64,000 nt of DNA from Alphaproteobacteria bacterium (GTDB lineage: Bacteria; Pseudomonadota; Alphaproteobacteria; Sphingomonadales; Emcibacteraceae): positions 124,001 through 188,000 of the forward strand of contig JAUIDN010000001.1 in assembly GCA_030428615.1 (NCBI GenBank), written 5' to 3'. Positions within the stretch are counted from its first letter, which is position 1, and every line of letters begins with the position of its first letter. The notes below the pieces were generated by a model that did not search any database, was not told the DNA's origin, and saw only the letters and a list, made by a program, of their open reading frames with translations. The position numbers were made by a program, and so were the translations under genes. This document shows positions 1 through 8,569 of the stretch, one piece after another.

Positions 1-415
1 TGTTGTTCTTTGCAACGGATTGTACGGTTGTTGATGTTAAAATTTCAACACCATATTCTTCACATTCAGATAACAGCATGCCAATAATATCATTGGCACT
101 TTCATCACAAAATAACTGACCGAGTGTCTTTTCGTGGTACTCTATACCGTGTTTTTCGACCAGTTTGATGAAGTCAGTCGGCTGATACCTTTTTAACGCG
201 GATTTTGCAAAATGGGGATTTTCAGAAATAAAATTGGATGGGCTTGTATGTATATTGGTAAAATTGCAGCGACCGCCACCGGAAATACGTATTTTTCCCG
301 CCACTGACGCCCCTTTTTCAATGGTAATTACGCGGCGCCCTCTTTTGCCTGCTTCAATCGCACACATAAGGCCGGCAGCACCGCCACCGATTATGGCCAC
401 ATCATAATTTGCCAT
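1..415 (-). CDS. Flavoprotein of the HI0933/BaiN (YhiN) family, N-terminal part only
   Basis: The reading frame starts at 415 and runs off the left edge, so about 138 N-terminal residues are visible. It opens with a dinucleotide-binding fold, MANYDVAIIGGGAAG, followed by an acidic residue at the end of the second strand (VITIEKG). The motif RISGGGRCNFTN soon after is characteristic of the HI0933-like flavoproteins, FAD-dependent oxidoreductases of about 400 residues whose substrate is mostly unknown. The start lies 3 bases after the proC stop, so it is probably the last gene of the UbiK-YbjN-ProC operon. The family is confident; the reaction is not. Confidence 0.85.
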   Translation of the reverse strand, partial: MANYDVAIIGGGAAGLMCAIEAGKRGRRVITIEKGASVAGKIRISGGGRCNFTNIHTSPSNFISENPHFAKSALKRYQPTDFIKLVEKHGIEYHEKTLGQLFCDESANDIIGMLLSECEEYGVEILTSTTVQSVAKNN

Positions 416-418
416 TTA

Positions 419-1273
419 CTAGCTCGCGAGTTCTTTGGAGCGATTTTTGGCTTCCTGCATAGCACGGCGCATAATTGTTGCAATACCCTGATCAGACATA
501 AGAACATCAAGCGCAGCGGCGGTTGTGCCGCCCGGGCTCGTCACATTTTCACGAAGCCTTGTTGCACTTTCATCAGACTGCTCCAATAAGGCTCCCGCGC
601 CACTAACCGTCTGCCGGGCCAGCGTTTTTGAAAGTTCAGCAGGAAGTCCAATTGCCTCCCCCGCTGCTGCCATCGCTTCCACCATACAAAATACATATGC
701 CGGGCCACTGCCACTAAGCGCTGTAACCGCATCCATCAGATTTTCATCCTCGATCCATTCAACAAGTCCGACAGTACCGATCAGCATGGTTGAGATTGCC
801 TTTTGATCAACACTTACCAGCCCATTGGCACAACAAACTGTTATACCCTTTCCGATTGCTGCTGGCGTGTTGGGCATTGCGCGAATTACGGCCTGGGTTT
901 TACCCAGATATCCTTCAAAATAATATATTGGTTTTCCGGCCGCCACTGATAAAATCACCGCGTCGGAAATCTTTAATTCCTTAAGCGCGGACAGCGCCTG
1001 ATCCATTAATTGCGGCTTTACCGCCATAATAACAAATGATGGTGAAAGCCTTTTTGGCAATGTATCTACCGTTTTATGCAGCTTCTTTGCTGGCAGGTTA
1101 TTAAAGGCGGCCTTAATCGGCTCAAGCTGCGGATCCACAATATAGACCGCATCCGGATCAAGCCCCTGCTCAAACCAGCCGGACAGCATCGCCCCACCCA
1201 TTTTCCCGCATCCAACAAGCAAGATAGGGTTTTTGGGGGTGATATCCTTTAATTTCGGCATCAATTGGCTCAC
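419..1273 (-). CDS. proC: Pyrroline-5-carboxylate reductase
   Basis: This enzyme catalyses the last step of proline synthesis, reducing 1-pyrroline-5-carboxylate with NAD(P)H in the cytoplasm. The 284-residue product has the N-terminal Rossmann motif ILLVGCGKMGGAM (about residues 17-29), the central AVKPQ segment, and the C-terminal family signature around ALSGSGPAYVF and VTSPGGTTAAALDVL. Length and domain order are normal. Its start overlaps the stop of the upstream YbjN gene by four bases (ATGA), which implies translational coupling; this gene order is common in alphaproteobacteria. Confidence 0.96.
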   Translation of the reverse strand: MSQLMPKLKDITPKNPILLVGCGKMGGAMLSGWFEQGLDPDAVYIVDPQLEPIKAAFNNLPAKKLHKTVDTLPKRLSPSFVIMAVKPQLMDQALSALKELKISDAVILSVAAGKPIYYFEGYLGKTQAVIRAMPNTPAAIGKGITVCCANGLVSVDQKAISTMLIGTVGLVEWIEDENLMDAVTALSGSGPAYVFCMVEAMAAAGEAIGLPAELSKTLARQTVSGAGALLEQSDESATRLRENVTSPGGTTAAALDVLMSDQGIATIMRRAMQEAKNRSKELAS

Positions 1274-1770
1274 GCGTTACCTACAGTTTCAAGCATAGCA
1301 GCATCAATGGCTTCTGACGGTGTTTTCCCGCCCCAGATAACAAACTGGAACACTGGAAAATAACGGTTTATTTCCGCAAGTATCGTTCTTGTTACATGAT
1401 CGCATGACGCAACCACATCGGCACCGTTTGTTGCCGGGAGAAATGAGTGCTTAAACATAATGGTATCGTCATCAGACCAAATGGAAAAATGGCCCATATC
1501 CAATCGTTCATTCAGTTGTGTGATCAATTCAACGACAGGTGCGCGTTTTTTATCATGAACGCGAATATCAAGCTGCCCACTGCACAGCAGTAGATTTTTG
1601 TCCGAAAGCCATATGTAACGAAGATGAAAATCACACCACTCTGCACTGACGGCGGCGACAATCTCTTCATCACCCAGACGTTCATAAGGCCATTCATTTT
1701 GTCCAACAAGAATTTCAAGAGTATCCAACGGATTAATCTTGTTTTCGTCCATTTCTGGTACAGTTAGCAT
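1270..1770 (-). CDS. YbjN domain-containing protein
   Basis: The 166-residue soluble protein has the alternating beta-alpha pattern of YbjN-domain proteins, which share a fold with type III secretion chaperones: an N-terminal PLDTLEILVGQNEWPYERLG segment, strands rich in aromatic residues, and a C-terminal acidic helix with PSEAIDAAMLE. There is no signal peptide. It sits between a UbiK-like gene (1-base gap) and proC (4-base overlap), a conserved alphaproteobacterial arrangement. Its molecular role is not established; the family has been linked to stress and motility phenotypes in enterobacteria. Confidence 0.8.
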   Translation of the reverse strand: MLTVPEMDENKINPLDTLEILVGQNEWPYERLGDEEIVAAVSAEWCDFHLRYIWLSDKNLLLCSGQLDIRVHDKKRAPVVELITQLNERLDMGHFSIWSDDDTIMFKHSFLPATNGADVVASCDHVTRTILAEINRYFPVFQFVIWGGKTPSEAIDAAMLETVGNA

Positions 1771-1771
1771 T

Positions 1772-2038
1772 TTATTTCTTCTTTTTCTTTAAGGCAGAGA
1801 GTTCTTTTTCCAGCTTTTCAACCCGGCCAAGCAGTTCCGCATTTTCTTCCCGGGCGGCAACCGCCATTTCACGAACCACTTCATATTCCTCTCGGGTGAC
1901 CAGATCCATATCCGAAAGAACACTTTCAAGACGCGATTTTATCTGATCTTCAATTTCCGATTTGACACCGTGAATGGTTCCGGCTGCGCTTTGCCCCAGC
2001 CTCGCCAGGTCGCTCAATATTTTATTGTCTGATTGCAC
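1772..2038 (-). CDS. ubiK: UbiK/BMFP-domain accessory factor
   Basis: The short (88-residue) protein has the BMFP architecture: an N-terminal amphipathic region (LARLGQSAAGTIHGVKSEIE), the DLVTREEYEVVREM core, and a C-terminal coiled coil ending in a run of lysines. UbiK-type proteins assist the aerobic ubiquinone biosynthesis complex and interact with membranes. It is the first gene of the minus-strand operon and diverges from lgt across a gap of about 180 bases that must hold both promoters. Family confidence is good; the ubiquinone role is inferred from homologues. Confidence 0.82.
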   Translation of the reverse strand: MQSDNKILSDLARLGQSAAGTIHGVKSEIEDQIKSRLESVLSDMDLVTREEYEVVREMAVAAREENAELLGRVEKLEKELSALKKKKK

Positions 2039-2221
2039 GATAAAATCCTAACTATTTTTAAGATTGGGTTAATGGCTAAAGACTAACATCTTTTTTTGGC
2101 AATATGGAGGAACATTTATAAGTTGCCAAGTCCCAATAAATGTGGGAAAAGTTTTGCAACTTCAGCTGCGCTCTGTAATGCTTTGTTTCGCTTGTACTTC
2201 GTTGGTTAATGGTTAAATTTT

Positions 2222-3040
2222 ATGACTGAATATTTATTATTCTCTGCTCTCACATATCCGAACATCGACCCCATTCTGGTTCAATTTGGGCCCATAGCGA
2301 TTCGCTGGTACTCCCTCGCCTATCTTGGTGGATTGGTGTTCGCATGGATCTATATGTCCCGGCTTATTCGTATAAAACCGGCACCCTGCACACAGGAACA
2401 GGTAAGCGATTATATATTCTGGGCGATGATGGGGATAATTTTTGGTGGCCGTCTCGGTTATGTCCTTTTTTATAATCCAGGCTACTATCTTCGAAATCTT
2501 GGTGATGCGATAGCCGTCTGGGATGGCGGCATGTCATTTCACGGTGGATTTGTCGGCGTCTGTATTGCCACGTTCCTTTTTTGCCGGAAAAATAAAATAC
2601 CCCTTTTTCGTTTTTCCGATATTATCGCCTGCGCAAGCCCTATTGGTCTGATGCTCGGTCGGTTCGCCAATTTTATTAATGGCGAACTTTATGGTCGGGT
2701 CACGGATGCAGGCATTGGAATGGTTTTCCCGGACGGCGGCCCTCTCCCCAGACACCCAAGCCAGCTTTATGAAGCATTTCTCGAAGGATTTTTGCTCTTC
2801 TTCGTGCTTTTTTTCGCCTATAACTTTACCAAAGCACGCCATAAACCGGGGTTGATTACCGGGTTGTTTATTATCGGTTATGCAATGGCGAGAACCGTAG
2901 TCGAACAATTCCGCGAACCTGATAATCATATCGGATTTTTATTTGGTACCGATTTTATCACAATGGGACAATTGCTCAGTACACCTATGGTAATCTTCGG
3001 GCTTTATCTAATCTTCAGACCGAAAAAATCTGCACTTTAA
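2222..3040 (+). CDS. lgt: Prolipoprotein diacylglyceryl transferase
   Basis: Lgt moves a diacylglyceryl group from phosphatidylglycerol onto the lipobox cysteine of prolipoproteins in the inner membrane. The 272-residue product has about seven hydrophobic segments and the family signature GRFANFINGELYGR near residue 146, the HGG motif in GGMSFHGGFVG, and a conserved arginine in the RHPSQLYEA segment. Length is typical. It leads a plus-strand group with an NDUFAF7-like methyltransferase 13 bases downstream, a usual alphaproteobacterial neighbour. Its product would process the lipoprotein at 51.1-51.9 kb. Confidence 0.96.
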   Translation: MTEYLLFSALTYPNIDPILVQFGPIAIRWYSLAYLGGLVFAWIYMSRLIRIKPAPCTQEQVSDYIFWAMMGIIFGGRLGYVLFYNPGYYLRNLGDAIAVWDGGMSFHGGFVGVCIATFLFCRKNKIPLFRFSDIIACASPIGLMLGRFANFINGELYGRVTDAGIGMVFPDGGPLPRHPSQLYEAFLEGFLLFFVLFFAYNFTKARHKPGLITGLFIIGYAMARTVVEQFREPDNHIGFLFGTDFITMGQLLSTPMVIFGLYLIFRPKKSAL

Positions 3041-3053
3041 GGAATTCTGCCTG

Positions 3054-4154
3054 ATGACGGATTTGAATGAGCATCTTATAAAACTCATAAAACTGCATGG
3101 TCCCATCCCGGTCAGCAGTTATATGACAGAAGCGCTCACCAACCCCAAATACGGCTACTACGTCAATCAAAACCCGTTTGGGAAATCCGGCGATTTTATC
3201 ACTGCCCCCGAAGTCAGCCAGATGTTCGGCGAACTGATCGGACTGTGGTTTGCCGATCTCTGGCTTAAAATGGACCGCCCGCTTAAAGTCCATTTAATTG
3301 AACTCGGCCCCGGCAAGGGTACGTTAATGGCGGATATCATCCGTGTACTTGACGTATTGCCAGAATTTCTAGGTGTAATAGATCTGCACTTTGTTGAAGC
3401 GTCACCTCAGCTTATCGAAGTCCAGAAAGAAAAATTTCATGATTTTCCGGGTAATAAAAGCTGGCATGAGACGGTAAAATCCGCACTCACCGCAGCTAAT
3501 GCCGATGATGAAGTAACTTTTATTATCGCCAACGAATTTTTCGATGCCCTACCCATTCGGCAATTTCAAAAAGGCGACCTTGGTTGGCATGAGCGGATGA
3601 TTACGGTTAACGAAAAAGACGACGGTCTTACATTCATGCTGTCCCCCTTCCCGGTTCAGGACGTAAAGCTGCCGGAAAATTTAAAAGCGGCCGACCTTCA
3701 CAGCATTATAGAAATCTCACCCATGGCAGAGTATCTAACTGCCATGATTGCGGAACACTTTAAAGATCATAGTGGCGCCGCATTGTTTATTGATTATGGC
3801 TATAATGACTACAGGACCGGCGAAACATTGCAGGCAATTGAAAAACACAAATATGCCAATATTTTTGAAAAACCCGGTTATGCGGATATCTCGGCACATG
3901 TGAATTTCCGAAAATTACTCGATATCGCTGGACATCTGGGTGTCAAGACACTTGGCCCGACCACGCAAAATGAATTTTTAAGTGCCATGGGCATCGAAGA
4001 AAGGGTAAGAATTTTAACACAAACCGCGACACCGGAGCAAAAACAGGATATTCTGGGTGCACTTGTACGTCTTGTTGCGAAAGATGAAATGGGCACTTTA
4101 TTTAAAGTCATCGGAATAATTTCAGATGAAAAACTGGACGCCGCGGGATTTTAA
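3054..4154 (+). CDS. SAM-dependent methyltransferase, NDUFAF7/MidA family
   Basis: The 366-residue protein is of the DUF185/COG1565 class. Visible motifs include PISSYM-like PVSSYMTEAL, the KSGDFITAPEVSQMFGELIG segment, and the SAM-binding LIELGPGKGTLMADI (about residues 82-96). In mitochondria NDUFAF7 symmetrically dimethylates an arginine of the NDUFS2 subunit of complex I; bacterial members are thought to act likewise on NuoD, but the target here is inferred. It ends two bases before the start of pgeF, so the two are presumably co-transcribed with lgt. Confidence 0.88.
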   Translation: MTDLNEHLIKLIKLHGPIPVSSYMTEALTNPKYGYYVNQNPFGKSGDFITAPEVSQMFGELIGLWFADLWLKMDRPLKVHLIELGPGKGTLMADIIRVLDVLPEFLGVIDLHFVEASPQLIEVQKEKFHDFPGNKSWHETVKSALTAANADDEVTFIIANEFFDALPIRQFQKGDLGWHERMITVNEKDDGLTFMLSPFPVQDVKLPENLKAADLHSIIEISPMAEYLTAMIAEHFKDHSGAALFIDYGYNDYRTGETLQAIEKHKYANIFEKPGYADISAHVNFRKLLDIAGHLGVKTLGPTTQNEFLSAMGIEERVRILTQTATPEQKQDILGALVRLVAKDEMGTLFKVIGIISDEKLDAAGF

Positions 4155-4155
4155 C

Positions 4156-4917
4156 ATGACAACTTATCTCGAAAGCAAAAAACTGACTGCCTGTCCAAAC
4201 ATCAAACACGGTTTCTTTAATAAGTTCGGGGGTGTTTCCGATGGCCCGTACGCCACGCTTAATTGTCGCAGCCGTTCCGATGATGACCGGGAAAAAGTTG
4301 AAAAAAACAGGATGATCGCCTGCAACATGCTTTCAAAAAATGCGGAATTATTTGAAATCAGACAGGTTCACAGCCCGCACGTTCATAAATTTGACGGCCA
4401 TAAATTTAATGATCAGTTTATTGTGCCCGAAGCCGACGCTGCCGTCACAAATAAAAAAAACATTGCACTGTCCGTTGTAACCGCTGATTGCGCACCTGTT
4501 CTTTTAGCGGACCCTGTCGCTAACGTGATTGGCGCCGCTCATGCAGGATGGAAAGGTGCCCACAGTGGCATCATTGAAAATACGGTTGCGGCAATGGTTG
4601 AAATGGGTGCCTCCCGCGAAAATATCACAGCGTCCATCGGACCCTGCATAGCACAAACTTCATATGAAGTTGGCCCGGAATTATATAAACAGATTTCCAA
4701 CGAAAACTATTTTACGCCAAGCCAGCGCGAAAACCATTACATGTTTGATCTTGAAGGTTATGTCTCTGATAAACTTTGGCAATCAGAAATCACAAAAATT
4801 GACCCTTTGCACACAGATACATACGATGAAAACAATAATTTATTCAGTTACCGCCGAAGAACCCATTCAGGCGAAAGTGATTATGGCTGCCAAATATCCA
4901 TAATATTGCAACAATAA
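4156..4917 (+). CDS. pgeF: Peptidoglycan editing factor PgeF (YfiH/laccase-domain family)
   Basis: The product (253 residues from the ATG at 4156) is of the polyphenol oxidase/YfiH family; the E. coli member is an amidase that removes misincorporated L-Ser from peptidoglycan precursors. Motifs are HGFFNKFGGVS, the QVHSPHV histidine, TADCAPVLLADP, and AAHAGWKGAHSGI, which supply the metal-site histidines and cysteine. The ATG at 4156 directly follows the upstream TAA; the longer in-frame start at 4126 would lie inside the methyltransferase gene and is less likely. Confidence 0.92.
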   Translation: MTTYLESKKLTACPNIKHGFFNKFGGVSDGPYATLNCRSRSDDDREKVEKNRMIACNMLSKNAELFEIRQVHSPHVHKFDGHKFNDQFIVPEADAAVTNKKNIALSVVTADCAPVLLADPVANVIGAAHAGWKGAHSGIIENTVAAMVEMGASRENITASIGPCIAQTSYEVGPELYKQISNENYFTPSQRENHYMFDLEGYVSDKLWQSEITKIDPLHTDTYDENNNLFSYRRRTHSGESDYGCQISIILQQ

Positions 4918-5010
4918 TGTCAAAAATGTCACATTGAGAGTCGCTTTTTGAAAAAAAATATGTATAAAAGCAATTGTAAAAAATGGGTGATCTAAAAGGG
5001 AACTTTTTAA

Positions 5011-5949
5011 ATGAAGATTATATCCGGCAACAGTAATATACCCCTCGCCGATTCCATTGCCACACACCTGGGTATGGAGCTCACAAAAGCAACCATTAAA
5101 AGATTTTCAGATCAGGAAATTTGGGTTGAAATTCAGGAAAATGTTCGTGGTGAAGATGTCTATGTAATCCAGCCCACGTCAAACCCGACAAACGATAATG
5201 TAATGGAGCTACTGATCGTGATTGATGCGTTAAAGCGCGCCTCAGCAAAACGTATTGTCGCAGTGATCCCCTATTTCGGATATGCGCGTCAAGACAGAAA
5301 GCCCGGACCGAGAACCCCCATCAGCGCAAAACTCGTCGCTAACCTGATTACAACAGCGGGAGCCGACAAAGTTTTGACCATGGATCTTCACGCAGGACAG
5401 ATTCAAGGATTTTTTGATATTCCAACAGACAATCTTTTCGCCTCACCTGTTCTAGTAGATGACATTATGAAACGCTATGCGGACCGGGAAAAACTGATGG
5501 TCGTCTCCCCTGATGTCGGCGGTGTGGTTCGCGCCCGCGCCTACGCCAGTAAAATGGACGTGCCACTGGCAATTATTGATAAACGACGCGAAAAAGCGGG
5601 CGTATCAGAAGTTATGAATGTGATCGGTGATGTCGAAGGATATCACTGTGTATTCGTCGATGATATCGTTGATAGCGCGGGAACACTTTGCAATGCAGCT
5701 GGTGCTCTCGTTGAACAGGGTGGCGCGAAATCCGCCAGTGCATATGTATCACATGGTGTCTTTTCCGGCCCGGCAATTGACCGTATCAATAATTCAGTTC
5801 TGGAGCATGTTGTCACCACCAATTCAATCCGCGCAACTAAAGAAGTTGAGAGCTGTAAAAAAATTATACAGATAAGCATTGCACCGCTTTTTGCCAAAGC
5901 CATCCGAAGAATTCACGAAGAAAGTTCTGTTTCCGTACTGTTTGGTTAA
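5011..5949 (+). CDS. prs: Ribose-phosphate pyrophosphokinase
   Basis: Prs makes phosphoribosyl pyrophosphate from ribose 5-phosphate and ATP for nucleotide, histidine and tryptophan synthesis. The 312-residue protein shows [12 protein letters not shown], the ATP flexible loop around [26 protein letters not shown], and the PRPP-binding [14 protein letters not shown] loop. An AAGGGA ribosome binding site precedes the ATG. It stands alone between pgeF and rplY. The chemistry links to Apt at 14.5 kb, which consumes PRPP. Confidence 0.97.
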   Translation: MKIISGNSNIPLADSIATHLGMELTKATIKRFSDQEIWVEIQENVRGEDVYVIQPTSNPTNDNVMELLIVIDALKRASAKRIVAVIPYFGYARQDRKPGPRTPISAKLVANLITTAGADKVLTMDLHAGQIQGFFDIPTDNLFASPVLVDDIMKRYADREKLMVVSPDVGGVVRARAYASKMDVPLAIIDKRREKAGVSEVMNVIGDVEGYHCVFVDDIVDSAGTLCNAAGALVEQGGAKSASAYVSHGVFSGPAIDRINNSVLEHVVTTNSIRATKEVESCKKIIQISIAPLFAKAIRRIHEESSVSVLFG

Positions 5950-6005
5950 AAAACACAAATTAGGCATTGAATTTTACCACAATACCCGTTAAAAGCGGCG
6001 CTCAT

Positions 6006-6037
6006 AAGGGTCTGTATCTTTTTAGGCACAGGCCCTT
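6006..6037 (+). terminator. Hairpin between prs and rplY (weak terminator or 5' leader element)
   Basis: AAGGGTCTGT (6006-6015) pairs with ACAGGCCCTT (6028-6037), ten positions with one G-T wobble and a 12-base loop. Only a short pyrimidine stretch follows on either strand, so termination is not convincing. It lies 55 bases before the L25 start, so a leader role is also possible. Confidence 0.4.
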
Positions 6038-6092
6038 TGATATTGGCACCCCTGGAGGCCGATATCATTTTTAAAATTATTGGAGAAATAAA

Positions 6093-6779
6093 ATGGCTGA
6101 TAACGTAGTTATTAATGCTGAATTGCGCACAAAAGCGGGTAAGGGGTCCTCTCGTGCAATACGTAGAGACGGAAAACTTCCAGCAGTTGTATACGGCGCA
6201 AAAACAGATGTGGAAACAATTACAGTTGACCTCATTGAAATTCAAAAACTTTTGAACACTGGTGCGTTCCTAAGTACAACTTACGACATTGTCGTTGATG
6301 GCGGCAAGAAACAAATGGTTCTTCCGCGCGATGTTCAATTCCATCCTGTCACCGATTGGCCATTGCATGTTGATTTTCTTCGTCTCGCACAGGATGCAAT
6401 GATCGCGATCAACGTTGCTGTTCACTTCCTGAACGAAGAAGAATGCCCCGGCATCAAACAAGGTGGCATTATTAACGTTGTACGTCATGATATCGAACTT
6501 AACTGTCCTGCAAACAATATTCCGGAAGCAATCGAAATTGATCTTAGCGGGCTTGAATTGGGTGATAGCGTTCATTTCTCATCCATCACGTTGCCTGAGG
6601 GGGTTACATCCGTTATTGATGACCGTGACTTTACCATCGCCACGATCGCCACACCAAGTGCACTGAAATCTGACGAAGAAGAAGATGCAGAAGCCGCTGA
6701 AGGTGAAGAAGGTGAAGAAGGCGAAACAGAAGAGCACAACGTAGAAGTTGAAGCAACTTCTCAAAAATCTGAGGAATAA
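6093..6779 (+). CDS. rplY: 50S ribosomal protein L25/Ctc, long form
   Basis: L25 binds 5S rRNA on the large subunit. The 228-residue protein has the L25 N-terminal domain (AELRTKAGKGSSRAIRRDGK, then PAVVYG), the Ctc-type C-terminal beta domain, and a tail very rich in Glu (about residues 192-228). A GGAGAAA ribosome binding site precedes the start. It is followed closely by pth and ychF; this rplY-pth-ychF order is widespread in proteobacteria. Confidence 0.95.
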   Translation: MADNVVINAELRTKAGKGSSRAIRRDGKLPAVVYGAKTDVETITVDLIEIQKLLNTGAFLSTTYDIVVDGGKKQMVLPRDVQFHPVTDWPLHVDFLRLAQDAMIAINVAVHFLNEEECPGIKQGGIINVVRHDIELNCPANNIPEAIEIDLSGLELGDSVHFSSITLPEGVTSVIDDRDFTIATIATPSALKSDEEEDAEAAEGEEGEEGETEEHNVEVEATSQKSEE

Positions 6780-6807
6780 GCTCCTTATTCGCAAAAAGGA
6801 TCATGCC

Positions 6808-7422
6808 ATGTTGTTACTTGTTGGTCTGGGAAATCCCGGCGCGAAGTATGAAAACAACCGGCATAATATTGGATTTATGGCGGTGGATGAGATCATTCAT
6901 CGCCATAATTTTTCCGGCCCCAAATCAAAATTTCACGGCTTGCTCTATGAAGGGCAGTTAGCGGGCGAAAAAGCATTGGTATTAAAACCTGCCACTTATA
7001 TGAACCAGTCCGGGCAATCAGTTTCGCAAGCAGCAAGCTTTTATAAAATACCGACCGAAAATATTTTCGTCTTTTATGACGAACTCGACTTGCCCGCAGG
7101 AAAGATCAAATTTAAAACGGGTGGCGGCAATGCCGGGCACAACGGGCTTAGATCGCTTGACCAGTTTATCGATAAAAATTATCACCGCGTCCGCCTTGGT
7201 ATTGGCCACCCCGGCGACAAGTCGCGGGTGACAGGCCATGTGCTTGGTGATTTTAGCAAACCCGACCAGACTTGGCTCAGTCCGCTCATTGATGCCGTTG
7301 GCCGCGCGGCGGACAAACTCGTAAGCCGTAATGGTGTTGATTTTATGAATGAAATTGGTCTGATATTAAAACCAAACGAACCAAAAAAACAAAAACCGGA
7401 AAAAAGTAAGGAAAAAGAATAA
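6808..7422 (+). CDS. pth: Peptidyl-tRNA hydrolase
   Basis: Pth releases peptides from prematurely dropped peptidyl-tRNA. The start at 6808 gives 204 residues and the canonical N-terminus LLLVGLGNPGAKYENNRHNIG, with the catalytic histidine in RHNIG; it is preceded by AAAAAGGA. A longer frame from 6748 would overlap the rplY end and lacks family similarity. Further motifs are KPATYMNQSG, FYDELDLPAGKIK and GGNAGHNGLRS. The C-terminal lysine-rich tail ends at a TAA that shares its last base with the ychF ATG. Confidence 0.96.
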   Translation: MLLLVGLGNPGAKYENNRHNIGFMAVDEIIHRHNFSGPKSKFHGLLYEGQLAGEKALVLKPATYMNQSGQSVSQAASFYKIPTENIFVFYDELDLPAGKIKFKTGGGNAGHNGLRSLDQFIDKNYHRVRLGIGHPGDKSRVTGHVLGDFSKPDQTWLSPLIDAVGRAADKLVSRNGVDFMNEIGLILKPNEPKKQKPEKSKEKE

Positions 7423-8525
7423 TGGGTTTTAAATGTGGTATTGTTGGGCTTCCGAATGTCGGGAAGTCCACCCTGTTCAATGCGCTAACCAATACCGCAC
7501 AAGCGGCGGCGGCCAATTATCCGTTCTGTACGATTGAACCCAATGTCGGACAGGTCCCCGTCCCTGATCCGCGTTTAAATAAACTCGCTGAGATCGCAGG
7601 ATCAAAGGAAATTATTCCAACCCAGCTATCCTTCGTAGATATCGCCGGCCTTGTTCGCGGCGCATCAAAAGGTGAAGGGCTTGGCAACCAGTTCCTTGGT
7701 AATATCCGCGAAGTGGATGCAATCATTCATGTGCTCAGATGTTTTGAAAATGATGATATCACCCACGTGGAAGGGGTGATTGATCCGATCGCTGACGCGG
7801 AAACGGTCGAAACGGAACTGATGCTTTCCGATATGGAAAGCCTTGAAAAAAGAAAAGCCGGGTTAGAACGACGCATTCGTGGCCAGGATAAAGAAGCAAA
7901 AAAAATCATGGAAATGGCTAATCGTTGCCTTGCGGTTCTTGAAGACGGCCTCCCTGCCCGCAAAGTCGTCGCAGAAGATCAGGACGAACAAAAAATACTT
8001 GATGATCTGCAATTGATCACAACCAAATCAGTCCTTTACGTTTGCAATGTAAATGAGGATGATGCCGTAGATGGAAATGACCTTACGAAGAAAGTCGCAG
8101 AAAAAGCGGCCGCGGAAGACGCCGTAACCGTCAATATCTGCGCATCATTGGAAGAAGAAATCGCCCAGCTTGATGATCCTGAAGAGCAAAAAGAATTCCT
8201 CGCTGATCTCGGCCTTGGCGAAACCGGTCTTGGCCGGGTGATCCGTGCGGGATATGATCTTCTTCACCTGATCACTTATTTTACAGTCGGTCCCAAAGAA
8301 GCGCGTGCGTGGACCATTACCCAAAATACCAAAGCACCACAGGCCGCCGGTGTTATCCACACTGATTTTGAAACCGGCTTTATCCGCGCAGAAACAACTG
8401 CATATGACGACTATGTTAAATACGGTGGTGAAGCAGGTGTAAAGGATGCCGGAAAAATGCGCCTCGAAGGCAAGGAATATGTGGTTCAGGACGGCGATGT
8501 GATGCATTTCCGCTTTGCGAATTAG
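7422..8525 (+). CDS. ychF: Redox-regulated ATPase YchF (Obg family)
   Basis: The 367-residue P-loop protein has the G1 motif [11 protein letters not shown] (about residues 8-18), the G3-like [20 protein letters not shown] loop, and the C-terminal TGS domain ending in [13 protein letters not shown]. YchF binds ATP rather than GTP, associates with ribosomes and is linked to oxidative stress responses. Its ATG overlaps the pth stop by one base, showing translational coupling. Confidence 0.97.
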   Translation: MGFKCGIVGLPNVGKSTLFNALTNTAQAAAANYPFCTIEPNVGQVPVPDPRLNKLAEIAGSKEIIPTQLSFVDIAGLVRGASKGEGLGNQFLGNIREVDAIIHVLRCFENDDITHVEGVIDPIADAETVETELMLSDMESLEKRKAGLERRIRGQDKEAKKIMEMANRCLAVLEDGLPARKVVAEDQDEQKILDDLQLITTKSVLYVCNVNEDDAVDGNDLTKKVAEKAAAEDAVTVNICASLEEEIAQLDDPEEQKEFLADLGLGETGLGRVIRAGYDLLHLITYFTVGPKEARAWTITQNTKAPQAAGVIHTDFETGFIRAETTAYDDYVKYGGEAGVKDAGKMRLEGKEYVVQDGDVMHFRFAN

Positions 8526-8569
8526 ACATTCACAGTAGCGCTGAAAACAATTACATCCGATAAAGTATG

